From assembly GCA_964369265.1 (NCBI GenBank), contig CAYJEV010000007.1, positions 1-37,099 of the forward strand: a stretch of 37,099 nt of DNA, written 5' to 3'. Each line of letters opens with the position of its first letter. The stretch's first letter is position 1. A program made the position numbers and the translations under genes. Source of the stretch: DAMCAP01 sp964369265. Lineage in GTDB: Bacteria > Bacillota > Clostridia > Oscillospirales > Ruminococcaceae. Shown here in pieces: positions 6,247 to 15,766 of this stretch. A model generated the notes under the pieces. That model worked only from the letters and a program-made list of their open reading frames with translations, made no database searches and was not told the origin of the DNA.

Positions 6247-8841
6247 GTGGAAAATATGTCGCCAATGATGAGGCAGTATATAGAAATTAAAAAAGCAAAC
6301 GAAGATAAAATTGTTTTTTTTCGCTTGGGGGATTTCTATGAAATGTTTTTAGATGATGCTATTCTTGCTTCAAAAGAGCTAGATTTGGTTCTAACTGCTA
6401 GAGATGCGGGGAATGGAAAAAAAGCGCCTATGTGTGGAGTTCCTTATCACAGCGCCGATGTTTATGTTGAAAGGCTTGTTAAAAAAGGCTATAAAATAGC
6501 TATTTGTGAGCAAGTTGAAGATCCAAAAACAGTTAAAGGAATTGTGAAGCGAGAGATTGTCAAGATCATAACGCCTGGAACTGTAACTGAAAATGCAATG
6601 CTTCCTGAGGGGGAGAACAATTTTATTTTCTCTGTATTTCAGGGAGATGATAAGTTTGGCATATCTGTTTGCGATATTTCAACAGGCGAGGCTTATGTCG
6701 ATTTGCTATTGGTAAATGAAACTGAAAAGCTAAAAGAACTTTTTTATTTGTATAGCCCAAAAGAAGTTGTGTTTAATGAAGCTTTTTTAAGCCAACACGA
6801 AATGGGAAAGTTTATTAAGGAAAGAATAGCTTGCAGTGCTGAAATTTTGCTGCAAGAAATATATGAAGATGAGCAGTATGATAATCTGCTTTTAGATAAG
6901 TTTGGCAGTGTTAAACTAGATGAGCTTAATGTTGCTCCTAGCAGTGCTGAGCATTTTTCTCTTTGTGGTCTTTTATATTATTTAGAGTACACACAAAAGG
7001 GAAGTGCAGATAGAATGACCTCTCTTAAACGTCATGCAAGAGAAGGATATATGAATATTGACCCTTCAACTAGACGAAATCTTGAATTGACTCAGACAAT
7101 ACGTTCAGGAGAAAGAAAAGGGAGTTTATTATGGGTTGTTGATAAGACTAAAACCGCCATCGGAAAAAGGCTGATTAAACTTTATCTCGACCAACCTCTT
7201 ACAAATCCAGTGCAAATTGATAACAGGTTAAATGCAGTGGATGAATTAGTAAAGAATACAATGAAAAGACTAGACATTAGTGAATGTTTAGCCCAAGTAA
7301 CTGATATAGAAAGATTGATGACTAAAGTTGTGCTTAAAACTGCGCTTCCAAGAGAGCTTTTAAGCCTTAAAAATGCCTTAGTCCAGTTTCCAAAGCTTAA
7401 GGAACTAACCTTAAATTCATATTCAAAGAATTTAAAAGACATACATAATGATATAGATAATTGTGAGGAAGTTACAAAGCTGATTGATGATTCAATAGCT
7501 GAAAACCCTCCATCACAAATAAAAGATGGCTATTACATCGCTAAAGGTTATAATAAAGAACTTGATGAGCTTAGAGCTTTGCTAGAAAATACTAAAGGCA
7601 TTCTTTCGGAAATTGAAGAAACTGAAAGAGAATCAACAGGTATTAAAACACTTAAAATTGGCTACAACAGAGTGTTTGGGTATTATCTCGAAGCAACAAA
7701 AATGTATTCAAATATGGTTCCAGCTCATTATGTTAGAAAACAAACGCTTTCTAATTGCGAAAGATACATTACCGATGATTTAAAAAAGCTTGAGGAGAAA
7801 ATACTGACAGCTAATGATAAGATTGCTGGCATTGAGGCTGAAATTTATAGAGATACTATTGAGGAGATAACTAAGTATCTATCTGTAATTTCAATTTCTG
7901 CTGCCGCTATAGCAAGGCTTGATGTTTATGTATCATTTGCTGATGTTGCAATTGAGAATAATTATTGCCGACCAGAGATTATACAAACAGGGCGTATTGA
8001 CATCTTTGAAGGCAGGCACCCAGTTGTTGAAAAGCTACTTAGAGGCGATAATGCCTTTGTATCAAACGATACAAGAATTGATAGCAAAAACAACCGAATG
8101 TCAATAATTACTGGTCCAAACATGGCTGGTAAATCAACGTATATAAGACAGGTTGCTGTCATAACACTAATGGCACATATTGGATGCTTTGTTCCAGCAA
8201 CAAGGGCAGAAATATCAATAACCGATGGAATATACACAAGGGTTGGTGCATCTGATGACTTAGCTGCTGGCTTATCGACTTTTATGGTGGAGATGACTGA
8301 AGTATCAAACATACTTAAATCAGCCTCCTCACAAAGCCTGCTAATACTAGATGAAGTTGGAAGAGGAACCTCTACTTTTGATGGAATGAGCATAGCGAGA
8401 GCTGTTATTGAGTATATTTCTAGCAAAATAAAAGCAAAAACTTTATTTGCAACACATTATCATGAACTTACAGAGCTGGAAAATGAGCTTGATGGGGTGC
8501 AAAACTATAATACTGCTGTAAAAAAACAAGGTGAGGATATTATTTTCCTTAGAAAGATAGTTCCTGGCGGAATAGATCAGAGCTATGGAATTGAAGTATC
8601 AAAGCTTGCTGGCATTCCAGACTGGGTTGTGAAGCGAGCAAAAGCGATACTTAAGGATTTAGAAGAAAAGGGATATTCTGAGCCTAAAAAGAAAAAGAAA
8701 GTGCCTGAGGAAATGCAATTATCTCTGAATACGAAAGAGAAAGATGCAATTGAACAATTAAAAGCTATTGACCTTGATAGGCTAACACCATTTGAGGTAA
8801 CTATGAAGTTATACCAGATAAAAGCATTGCTTAAAGACTAA
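6247..8841 (+). CDS. mutS: DNA mismatch repair ATPase MutS
   Basis: Mismatch-recognition protein that starts methyl-independent mismatch repair together with MutL, encoded next. The 864-residue length is normal. The mismatch-binding wedge F30-Y31-E32 is in the N-terminal domain (RLGDFYEMF). The ATPase has Walker A GPNMAGKST (623-631), Walker B with D702-E703 (LILDEVGRGTSTFDG) and the FATHYHEL signature. The start is GTG at 6247, because AAGGAGG lies 8 bases upstream. An upstream in-frame GTG at 6211 lies within the hairpin stem-loop and is rejected; the ATG at 6256 is too far from the ribosome site. The last residues resemble the clamp-binding and tetramer tail of the family. Confidence 0.97.
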   Translation: MENMSPMMRQYIEIKKANEDKIVFFRLGDFYEMFLDDAILASKELDLVLTARDAGNGKKAPMCGVPYHSADVYVERLVKKGYKIAICEQVEDPKTVKGIVKREIVKIITPGTVTENAMLPEGENNFIFSVFQGDDKFGISVCDISTGEAYVDLLLVNETEKLKELFYLYSPKEVVFNEAFLSQHEMGKFIKERIACSAEILLQEIYEDEQYDNLLLDKFGSVKLDELNVAPSSAEHFSLCGLLYYLEYTQKGSADRMTSLKRHAREGYMNIDPSTRRNLELTQTIRSGERKGSLLWVVDKTKTAIGKRLIKLYLDQPLTNPVQIDNRLNAVDELVKNTMKRLDISECLAQVTDIERLMTKVVLKTALPRELLSLKNALVQFPKLKELTLNSYSKNLKDIHNDIDNCEEVTKLIDDSIAENPPSQIKDGYYIAKGYNKELDELRALLENTKGILSEIEETERESTGIKTLKIGYNRVFGYYLEATKMYSNMVPAHYVRKQTLSNCERYITDDLKKLEEKILTANDKIAGIEAEIYRDTIEEITKYLSVISISAAAIARLDVYVSFADVAIENNYCRPEIIQTGRIDIFEGRHPVVEKLLRGDNAFVSNDTRIDSKNNRMSIITGPNMAGKSTYIRQVAVITLMAHIGCFVPATRAEISITDGIYTRVGASDDLAAGLSTFMVEMTEVSNILKSASSQSLLILDEVGRGTSTFDGMSIARAVIEYISSKIKAKTLFATHYHELTELENELDGVQNYNTAVKKQGEDIIFLRKIVPGGIDQSYGIEVSKLAGIPDWVVKRAKAILKDLEEKGYSEPKKKKKVPEEMQLSLNTKEKDAIEQLKAIDLDRLTPFEVTMKLYQIKALLKD

Positions 8842-8855
8842 AAGAGAGGGAATTT

Positions 8856-10913
8856 ATGCCTAAGATAAACTGCTTACCTAAAGAAATATCCGAGCTTATA
8901 GCAGCTGGCGAAGTTATTGAGCGACCAGCATCAATAATAAAAGAGCTTGTTGAAAATTCAATAGATGCAAAGGCAACACGAATTACTGTTGAAATAAAAC
9001 GTGGTGGCATTAGCTATATAAGGGTAACTGACAATGGTTGCGGCATAAGCGGTGAAGACCTTCCGATTGCTTTTATTAGGCATGCAACAAGCAAAGTTTC
9101 AACAAAAGAAGATTTGGATAGCATTCTAACAATGGGATTTAGAGGGGAAGCTCTTCCTTCTATCGCTGCTGTTAGTAAGGTAGAGATTATAAGCAAGGAA
9201 ACTGACGAAATTTCAGCTTACAGATTTAAAATTGAGGGTTCAGAAGAAGGCGAAATTATACCAGCTGGAGCACCAAATGGTACTTCAATAATTGTAAGGG
9301 ATTTGTTTTACAATGTCCCAGCAAGAATAAAATTTCTTAAAAAGGATGTAACCGAAGGAAATGCTGTTGCTGCCATACTTGAAAGGCTTGCACTTGCAAA
9401 TCCAGATGTTGCTATAACTTTCATAAGAGATGGCAATGTAAAGTTTTCTACAATAGGAGATGGAAGCCTATTAACTGTTGTACGCCTTTTAATGGGGAGT
9501 GAATTCTCATCTGAGATGATAGAGGTATCTTGGGATGATGGCTTTGTGAAAGTATATGGATATATTATAAAGCCAACTTCGAGCAGAGCTAATAGAGCCT
9601 CCCAACACTTTATAATAAATGGTAGATATGTCCGCTCTCATACTTGCAGAATAGCACTAGAAGAAGCATATGGGCAAAGGCTTATGTCGGCTAGATTTCC
9701 AGCTTGTGTGCTTTCGATTGAAATGAAAGCTGACAAAATTGACGTTAATGTCCATCCTGCAAAACTAGAGGTTAGATTTTCTGATGAAAAATCTGTTTAT
9801 AATAGCATATATGCAGCATGCAGATTTGCCCTACAAGAAAACGAAGCTCCGCAACCTAAGAGATTTAACCCCCTTGACATAACATCTGATATAATTGAAA
9901 AAGATGATATAAGCACTTTAACTAAGCCACTAGAGGCTGTTCTCCCTGATATCAAACAAGAGCAGGTTGCAGAAACTATAACTGCTATTAAACAAGTGTT
10001 TTCTGTTAATGAAAAAGAAGAAAAACCATTATTTAGCTCATTATCTTATGTTAAAGAGAAGAGCGACAAAGCAACTGAAATCATGCCAAACACTTCAATG
10101 CTTGATGCATTTGTTGAAGATGCAGAGGCTTTTGATATTGAGAAAGCAAAACGAGAATACTTTCCAAATGAAACGCCAGAGCCTTTGCGTGATTATAATA
10201 TAGCTGACGTGTTTGACAGCTCCCAAAGTTCTAAAAAAGAACTCGAGCAAGAATCTTTAATCGAAGAATCTTCAAAGGCTGTGCAGGCTTCTAATGAAAA
10301 CAACATACCAACCCAAACAAAACCAGTATGTTTTAGCTATGACACAATAGACTTTAGAGTTATTGGCGAGATTTTTTCTTGCTTTATAGTATGCAGTACA
10401 AGTAATGAACTACTCTTGGTAGACAAGCATGCAACCCATGAGAAAATGCTATACAATAAACTAAAAAGAAATCTTGATGAAAAAAGCAGACAACTAACAC
10501 TAAACAATAAGGCGGTAGTGCTAAATGGTGATGACTATAGGACTGTGTGTGAAAATCTGTCTATCATTGCTGAATTCGGTATAATAATTGATGACATGGG
10601 CGATGGAACAATAGTAGTTAAGGAAATGCCATTGATTTTAGTGGACTTCAAGCTGTCCGAAATAATTGATGATATTATATCAAATCTTAGAAACAACAAA
10701 ATTTCCATTACACCAGCTGTTTTAGATGAAATGCTTTTTTCTGTTGCTTGTCGATGTGCTGTTATGTCTGGAGATAGAAGCAGCTATGAAGATTTAAGAA
10801 AGCTAGCCGATGCTGCAATAAATGGCGAAGCTAAATACTGCCCACATGGACGACCAACGACTGTTAGAATGACAGACAGCGAAGTTAGAAAGATGTTTGG
10901 TAGAACACATTAA
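8856..10913 (+). CDS. mutL: DNA mismatch repair protein MutL
   Basis: GHKL ATPase that couples MutS recognition to strand removal. N-terminal motifs are ELVENSIDA, DNGCGI and GFRGEALPSIAAVS (residues about 29-110). A long acidic linker spans about 330-490. The C-terminal domain keeps ACRCAVMSGD and CPHGRPT, which form part of the metal site of endonuclease-type MutL. The main endonuclease motif, usually DQHA-x2-E-x4-E, reads DKHATHEKMLYN: Gln is Lys, and the final Glu is Asn. The first Asp, His and Glu are intact, so nicking may be kept or altered. The gene follows mutS by 14 bases, with GAGAGGGA before the ATG. Length 685 residues. Confidence 0.96.
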   Translation: MPKINCLPKEISELIAAGEVIERPASIIKELVENSIDAKATRITVEIKRGGISYIRVTDNGCGISGEDLPIAFIRHATSKVSTKEDLDSILTMGFRGEALPSIAAVSKVEIISKETDEISAYRFKIEGSEEGEIIPAGAPNGTSIIVRDLFYNVPARIKFLKKDVTEGNAVAAILERLALANPDVAITFIRDGNVKFSTIGDGSLLTVVRLLMGSEFSSEMIEVSWDDGFVKVYGYIIKPTSSRANRASQHFIINGRYVRSHTCRIALEEAYGQRLMSARFPACVLSIEMKADKIDVNVHPAKLEVRFSDEKSVYNSIYAACRFALQENEAPQPKRFNPLDITSDIIEKDDISTLTKPLEAVLPDIKQEQVAETITAIKQVFSVNEKEEKPLFSSLSYVKEKSDKATEIMPNTSMLDAFVEDAEAFDIEKAKREYFPNETPEPLRDYNIADVFDSSQSSKKELEQESLIEESSKAVQASNENNIPTQTKPVCFSYDTIDFRVIGEIFSCFIVCSTSNELLLVDKHATHEKMLYNKLKRNLDEKSRQLTLNNKAVVLNGDDYRTVCENLSIIAEFGIIIDDMGDGTIVVKEMPLILVDFKLSEIIDDIISNLRNNKISITPAVLDEMLFSVACRCAVMSGDRSSYEDLRKLADAAINGEAKYCPHGRPTTVRMTDSEVRKMFGRTH

Positions 10914-10926
10914 GTTAGGAGCGACA

Positions 10927-11865
10927 ATGCAAAATAAAATTTTAGTTATTGCTGGACCAACAGCTTCTGGCAAAACAGGGCTGTCAGTAGCACTCGCTGA
11001 GGCTCTTAATGGCGAGATAATATCAGCGGACTCTATGCAAGTATATAAATACATGAACATAGGCACAGCAAAGGTCACAGCTGAAGAAGCAGAGGGAATA
11101 CCTCATTATCTAGTTGACTTTTTAGAGCCAACTGAAAAGTTTAGTGTTGCAGAATTTTGCAGGCTTGCTAAAGAACATATAAATGATATTCTTTCTCGAG
11201 GAAAACTGCCAATAGTTGTTGGTGGAACAGGGCTTTATATAAACTCTCTTATCGATGGCATTAAGTTTATTGATAGGAAAGGTGATGATGAGCTTAGAGA
11301 TAAGCTTTATAGTAAAGCAGAAGAGGAAGGGCCAGAAGCTGTACATGCTATACTGAGGGAGCTTGATTCTGACACTGCTAGCGAAATACACCCAAACAAT
11401 GTAATAAGAGTTGTAAGGGCAATAGAAATGTTTTATCAAACTGGAAGTTTAAAACAAGATAATATGGAAAAATCAAGAGAAAACGATTTCCCTTATGACT
11501 TTTTATATTTGGGTTTAAACGCAAGAGACAGGCAGTTTATATACGATAGGATTAACCTTCGTGTGGATCTGATGATAGAGAATGGCTTATTAGACGAAAC
11601 AAAGCTGCTAATAAATATGGGGTTTGGACAAACTTCTGCGAACGCTATTGGTTATAAAGAGCTCATAGCATATATAGAAGGCAAGCTACCACTAGCGACA
11701 TGCTTAGAGCAGTTAAAACAATCAAGCCGAAGATATGCTAAAAGACAGCTTACTTGGTTTAGAAGAGATGCACGAATTAACTGGCTTTATATTGATGATT
11801 ATAAAGGAAAAGATGAATTTATAGACGACGCTTTATCAAAGGCTAGGGACTTTTTAGAAAGTTAG
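10927..11865 (+). CDS. miaA: tRNA dimethylallyltransferase MiaA
   Basis: Adds the dimethylallyl group to A37 of tRNAs reading UNN codons, producing the substrate of MiaB encoded upstream. The 312-residue protein has the P-loop GPTASGKT (10-17), the family motif SADSMQVYKYMNIGTAK and the GGTGLYI segment. The start at 10927 is preceded by TAGGAG about 6 bases upstream; an earlier in-frame GTG at 10897 lies inside mutL. The mutS-mutL-miaA order is common in Clostridia. An hfq gene, frequent next in other genomes, is absent here. Confidence 0.96.
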   Translation: MQNKILVIAGPTASGKTGLSVALAEALNGEIISADSMQVYKYMNIGTAKVTAEEAEGIPHYLVDFLEPTEKFSVAEFCRLAKEHINDILSRGKLPIVVGGTGLYINSLIDGIKFIDRKGDDELRDKLYSKAEEEGPEAVHAILRELDSDTASEIHPNNVIRVVRAIEMFYQTGSLKQDNMEKSRENDFPYDFLYLGLNARDRQFIYDRINLRVDLMIENGLLDETKLLINMGFGQTSANAIGYKELIAYIEGKLPLATCLEQLKQSSRRYAKRQLTWFRRDARINWLYIDDYKGKDEFIDDALSKARDFLES

Positions 11866-11874
11866 GGGGAAGAA

Positions 11875-13095
11875 ATGAAAAGAGATTACGATAAGATAGT
11901 AACATGGAGCTTGATTTTGTTAGTAATTCCATTTACTATTTTGAGTGCTATTAGATTTTTTAGCAACCCTTATGACACTATGATTGCCTACAGCCATTAT
12001 GAGTCTAAAGACTACGATTTAAAAGGTGTTGTAATTAGAGATGAAATAGTCATAAATGATGTGGTTGGAGAAAATCGCTATTATAACTTTGACGAGGGGG
12101 ATTTAGTTTCTGTTAGCCAGGATATATTAGAGGTATATTCATCAGCAGAAGAAGTTCAAAGCTTAATTGCTGTTGAGGCATATAGTAACGAGATAGAAGC
12201 TTTAAAAACTGCTGCTTCTGTCCAAAACATTTATTATACTGGCGAAATGCTTGATGACCAGCTTAGCAATGAAGTTGCAATGCTTAACTCTGAAACTATG
12301 GCTGGTGATGTATCAAATATAGAAGATCATAAAAGGGAGATTGTTGAAACGATAAATATGAGTATGATTGCGACTGGTCAAGAGGACGGTTATGGTAAAC
12401 GTTTGAGCAGCTTATCTGCTAGTATGTCACAGCTTCGCTCTCAAATAGGTGCTCCTATCCAAACAGTAACAGCCCCTATAACTGGTTACCTATCAACAGT
12501 AAGTGATGGGTATGAATCTGCTTATTCATTAGAAAGTCTTTTATCGTCAGAAGCTAGTTCAATTTATGATTTTATTGACAATGGCGAGAATAATCAGTTC
12601 AGTGAAGTAACAGCAAAACTTATAACAGATCATAACTGGTATGTTGCAGTAAACTTAGATAATGATATTGTAGAGGATTTTGGTGTTGGCGATACTGTTG
12701 TTATGAATTTCGGGGGAGAATACGAAGATGATATCGACGGCAAAATCATATCTATAAAATCAGAAGATAACAAGCATGTTGCTATTATTAAAAGCTTTGT
12801 TATTTCTGACGAAATTTTAAGGCTTAGATTTGTTGATGTAAGTATTGACTTTGGTGGTTACAGCGGACTGCTTCTTGAAAAAGAAGCGCTTAGATATAAT
12901 GAGGAAAATCAAGCGGGTGTGTACATTATTGAAGGCGGAGTTATTAAGTTTAGATATGTTGATGTTATATATGATACAGACAGCTATATAATTTGCAGAG
13001 AAAACCTTCAAGAACCAAATAGTTTAAGCATGTTTGATGAGGTTATTGTTGGTGGAAAGGATGTATATGATCAAAAAGTCATCGATAATTACTAA
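11875..13095 (+). CDS. HlyD-like membrane-anchored protein of the division cluster
   Basis: A 406-residue protein with a short cytoplasmic start (MKRDYDK) and one N-terminal membrane helix (about residues 9-29); the rest is probably outside the membrane. It resembles HlyD/RND-adaptor family proteins found beside sepF in Clostridia, with a lipoyl-like segment APITGYLSTVSDGYES (about 203-218) and a helical stretch (about 85-190) between the two halves. No exporter ATPase or permease is adjacent, so a role as a transport adaptor is not supported by context; a role at the cell envelope or division site is inferred. Start ATG follows GGGGGAAG. It overlaps yggS by 29 bases. Confidence 0.65.
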   Translation: MKRDYDKIVTWSLILLVIPFTILSAIRFFSNPYDTMIAYSHYESKDYDLKGVVIRDEIVINDVVGENRYYNFDEGDLVSVSQDILEVYSSAEEVQSLIAVEAYSNEIEALKTAASVQNIYYTGEMLDDQLSNEVAMLNSETMAGDVSNIEDHKREIVETINMSMIATGQEDGYGKRLSSLSASMSQLRSQIGAPIQTVTAPITGYLSTVSDGYESAYSLESLLSSEASSIYDFIDNGENNQFSEVTAKLITDHNWYVAVNLDNDIVEDFGVGDTVVMNFGGEYEDDIDGKIISIKSEDNKHVAIIKSFVISDEILRLRFVDVSIDFGGYSGLLLEKEALRYNEENQAGVYIIEGGVIKFRYVDVIYDTDSYIICRENLQEPNSLSMFDEVIVGGKDVYDQKVIDNY

Positions 13096-13777
13096 CAATT
13101 ACCCTGAAAAAATAAAGCGAATACGCTTTGAAATTGAAGAAAAATGTATAGAGTGTGGAAGAAACCCTAGAGACGTTGCTATAATGGCTGTTTCTAAAAC
13201 AAGGCATTATTTAGAAGTAAACGATGTTATGAGCTCAGGCATTGATTTAGTTGGTGAAAATAGAGCACAGGAGCTGATTGCAAGAGTGCATGATTATACA
13301 TTCCCAAAAGATAAACTGCATTTTATCGGCTCTCTTCAAACTAATAAAGTTAAAAGCATTTTACCATTTGTATCAGTTATTCAGTCTTTAGATAGTGTTC
13401 GTTTGGCAGCTGAAATTGATAAAAATGCTAAAAAGCTTGGTTTGATTACTCAGTGTTACATAGAAATTAACATCTCAAGCGAAAAATCAAAAGGCGGCAT
13501 ATTGCCTGAGCAGTTGAACGAATTTATAGATCAGATACGAAGTTTTTCTAACATAAGAGTAACAGGCATCATGACAATTGGCGAAAAAACAGATGATTTT
13601 AGCAAAAAAATCAATATTTTTACTAAAATGCAACATCTATTTATTGACAACAGCACGAAAAAGTTGGATAATATAGATATATCTGTTTTATCAATGGGGA
13701 TGTCAGAAGATTACTTGCAAGCTGTACAATATGGTAGTAATATTGTAAGGCTTGGACGTGCGTTATTTAGTAATTAA
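13067..13777 (+). CDS. PLP homeostasis protein YggS family
   Basis: Pyridoxal-5'-phosphate-binding protein of the YggS/PLPBP family, a single-domain alanine-racemase-like barrel that buffers PLP. The PLP lysine is K44 in MAVSKTR. GENRAQEL and HFIGSLQTNK are typical of the family, and the C-terminal LSMGMSEDYLQAVQYGSNIVRLGRALF binds phosphate. The ATG at 13067 is chosen because GGAAAGGA lies about 6 bases upstream; the in-frame codons from 13034 to 13061 inside the previous gene are less likely. Length 237 residues. The position between the HlyD-like gene and sepF matches the ylm division cluster of Firmicutes. Confidence 0.93.
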   Translation: MIKKSSIITNNYPEKIKRIRFEIEEKCIECGRNPRDVAIMAVSKTRHYLEVNDVMSSGIDLVGENRAQELIARVHDYTFPKDKLHFIGSLQTNKVKSILPFVSVIQSLDSVRLAAEIDKNAKKLGLITQCYIEINISSEKSKGGILPEQLNEFIDQIRSFSNIRVTGIMTIGEKTDDFSKKINIFTKMQHLFIDNSTKKLDNIDISVLSMGMSEDYLQAVQYGSNIVRLGRALFSN

Positions 13778-13801
13778 AATATAATAAAAAGGAGATAAGT
13801 T

Positions 13802-14254
13802 ATGAGCATATTCAAAGGACTTAAAACATGGGTTGGCGGCGACTCTGAAGAAGAATATGATGATGATGAAGAATTTGAAGAAGGTTTAGAGCCAAAAGAC
13901 AGCTCTGACGACTTTGATTTTAACCATAATAAAGAAAAAGAGGTGAATAACTTTATGGAAACTTCAAACTACCATACTAATAAAGGTCTGCTACAGTATA
14001 AGCTTTTTAACCCAACTGAATACGACAACACTGTTTATTCAATTGCTGATCAAATAAAAGATGGAAGCACTGTTATGTTAAACCTAGATAACACTAATAG
14101 TGATGCTGCTAGAAGAATCTTTGATTTTTTAAGTGGTGTTTCCTATGCAAAGGGTGGTTGTGTTCTTCAGCTATCCCAAAGAACTTTTATGATCACACCT
14201 TCACAAGTTGACTTCGAAAGCGAAGCTAGCTTTGATCGCTCTGAACTAGTGTAA
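13802..14254 (+). CDS. sepF: Cell division protein SepF
   Basis: Cytoplasmic FtsZ-binding protein that forms rings and tethers FtsZ to the membrane. The 150-residue sequence starts with MSIFKGLKTWVGG, a short amphipathic membrane-targeting helix. An acidic linker (about 18-45) follows, then the conserved SepF core (about 58-145) with FLSGVSYAKGG and the polymerisation surface. GGAGATAAG precedes the ATG. The neighbours yggS, ylmH and divIVA give strong context. Confidence 0.95.
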   Translation: MSIFKGLKTWVGGDSEEEYDDDEEFEEGLEPKDSSDDFDFNHNKEKEVNNFMETSNYHTNKGLLQYKLFNPTEYDNTVYSIADQIKDGSTVMLNLDNTNSDAARRIFDFLSGVSYAKGGCVLQLSQRTFMITPSQVDFESEASFDRSELV

Positions 14255-14266
14255 TAACAGTTATAG

Positions 14267-14297
14267 CTCAGTCGATGCAAAAACATCGGCTGAGTTT
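14267..14297 (+). terminator. Hairpin between sepF and ylmH
   Basis: An 11-base stem (14267-14277 with 14284-14294, one G-U pair) and a six-base CAAAAA loop, followed by only TTT. It may attenuate read-through or stabilise the mRNA end rather than stop transcription fully. Confidence 0.45.
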
Positions 14298-14330
14298 GTG
14301 AATATATAATTGAGGTTGTGATTAAGTTTT

Positions 14331-15104
14331 ATGACAAAAAGAAAGCACCCTATTAGCTTAACTTCAGAAGAGGAAGTTTTTGTTAGTAGGATAGAAGACA
14401 TTGCAGAACAAGCGGACAGAATGTCAAAAGTGCGATTTTCGAGCTTCTTAGATATTAGAGAACAGGAGCTAGCTTTATATGCAGTTCGTTGTGTTGGAAA
14501 TGTTAGCGGAGAGCTTATTGGTGGATATGAGAATGCTCTTAGAAAGGTGATTAAAATATCACCTTCGTACTTAGGCGATGACTTTGAATTACCATATGAG
14601 CTTTTAGTTATAGACTATCCTAAAAAATCAAGCCTTCAGCACAAAGATTTTCTTGGCTCTTTAATGGGGCTTGGTATTAAAAGAGAAGTTCTTGGAGATA
14701 TTTCGCTTAATGATGGAAAAGCCTATTTATGGTGTTTAAAATCAATAAGCAATACAATAATTAGAGAGCTTGTGACTGTCGGAAGACAATCTGTTTCAGT
14801 TAGTGTTGGTGATATTGAAAATGCCGATTTTAGTGCTGCTACTAAAGATTTTAGCGACACAGTTAGTTCATTAAGGCTTGACTGTATAGTATCTTCGCTA
14901 ATAAATGCCAGCAGAGAACAGAGCGCTAAACTAATTCGTTCTGCACAGGTGCTTGTTAATGGAAGGGAAATCACAGAAACTTCAAAGCAGATAGAGCAAG
15001 GAAGCATTTTATCAATTAGAAGACATGGTAAGTTTATACTTGAAGAAATTGGCGACACTAATAAAAAAGGTCGTATACGCATATACTGCAAAAAATATTG
15101 TTAG
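14331..15104 (+). CDS. ylmH: YlmH family S4-domain RNA-binding protein
   Basis: A 257-residue protein of the YlmH family, present in the division cluster of Firmicutes; Bacillus YlmH has been linked to rescue of stalled ribosomes. The N-terminal half is an alpha/beta domain with FSSFLDIREQELA and GLGIKREVLGDI. The C-terminal S4 domain (about 182-245) includes RLDCIVSSLINASREQSAKLI and QVLVNGREI. The ATG at 14331 has a poor ribosome site: GAGG lies about 15 bases upstream, so initiation may be weak or coupled to other signals. The preceding hairpin is 34 bases before the start. Confidence 0.9.
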   Translation: MTKRKHPISLTSEEEVFVSRIEDIAEQADRMSKVRFSSFLDIREQELALYAVRCVGNVSGELIGGYENALRKVIKISPSYLGDDFELPYELLVIDYPKKSSLQHKDFLGSLMGLGIKREVLGDISLNDGKAYLWCLKSISNTIIRELVTVGRQSVSVSVGDIENADFSAATKDFSDTVSSLRLDCIVSSLINASREQSAKLIRSAQVLVNGREITETSKQIEQGSILSIRRHGKFILEEIGDTNKKGRIRIYCKKYC

Positions 15105-15115
15105 GAGGGGACTGT

Positions 15116-15748
15116 ATGACACCAAATGAACTGCGCAATAAGAAGTTCAACAGAGGTTTGGGCTTTGGTTATAAAGTTGATGAAGTGGATGATTATCTTG
15201 AATATATGGCTGGATACTTCGAAAGCTTAATTGATGAGAATAATACTTTGAACGAAAAGCTTATGGTACTAGCAGATAAGATAAATGAGTATAAAAACAA
15301 TGAAGACGGTATCAAAAATGCTATTTTAGGAGCTCAAAGTTTAGGAAATAGCATGATTACTCGTTCCAAGTCAGAGGCTCAAACTATTACAAGCGAAGCA
15401 AGGCTTCAAGCTGAAATTATGGTAGATAATGCAAAGCGCGATGTTGAGAGAGAAGCTAATGAGCTTGCTCGAATTAAAGAAGAAGCCGATAGTTTTAGAA
15501 ACACTTTATTTGAAATGTATAAAGCGCATCTAGAGGTTATTAGAAAAAATCCTTTGATTGAAGAATCTACAACTCAAGAGGCATTAGCTGAATCTCAATT
15601 AGAACCAGAAGCACCTCAAAGAAATATTGATGCTGTAGAAGAGCAGCCATTTGCAACTAATATTGAAAAAGAAGACTCTGATATATTCCAGAATCTTGAT
15701 AGTTCACATGAAGATGATTTAATTGAAGAGTTATTACAAGAAAACTAA
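15116..15748 (+). CDS. divIVA: DivIVA family cell-pole / division protein
   Basis: Coiled-coil scaffold that marks curved membranes at poles and septa. The 210-residue protein starts with MTPNELRNKKFNRGLGFGYKVDEVDDYL, the lipid-binding N-terminal domain. A long coiled coil runs from about 40 to 145 and is rich in Ala, Glu and Lys. The tail (150-210) is acidic and Gln/Glu-rich. The ATG at 15116 is chosen for the AGGAGGGG 7 bases upstream; an in-frame start at 15098 lies in ylmH. The gene is 11 bases after ylmH and 18 bases before ileS. Confidence 0.93.
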   Translation: MTPNELRNKKFNRGLGFGYKVDEVDDYLEYMAGYFESLIDENNTLNEKLMVLADKINEYKNNEDGIKNAILGAQSLGNSMITRSKSEAQTITSEARLQAEIMVDNAKRDVEREANELARIKEEADSFRNTLFEMYKAHLEVIRKNPLIEESTTQEALAESQLEPEAPQRNIDAVEEQPFATNIEKEDSDIFQNLDSSHEDDLIEELLQEN

Positions 15749-15766
15749 AGGAGAATATAAGCACTA

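Noticed and set aside
7962..8426. Antisense open frame of 154 codons in mutS
   Set aside because: It lies wholly inside the conserved MutS ATPase domain on the other strand and has no recognisable motif.
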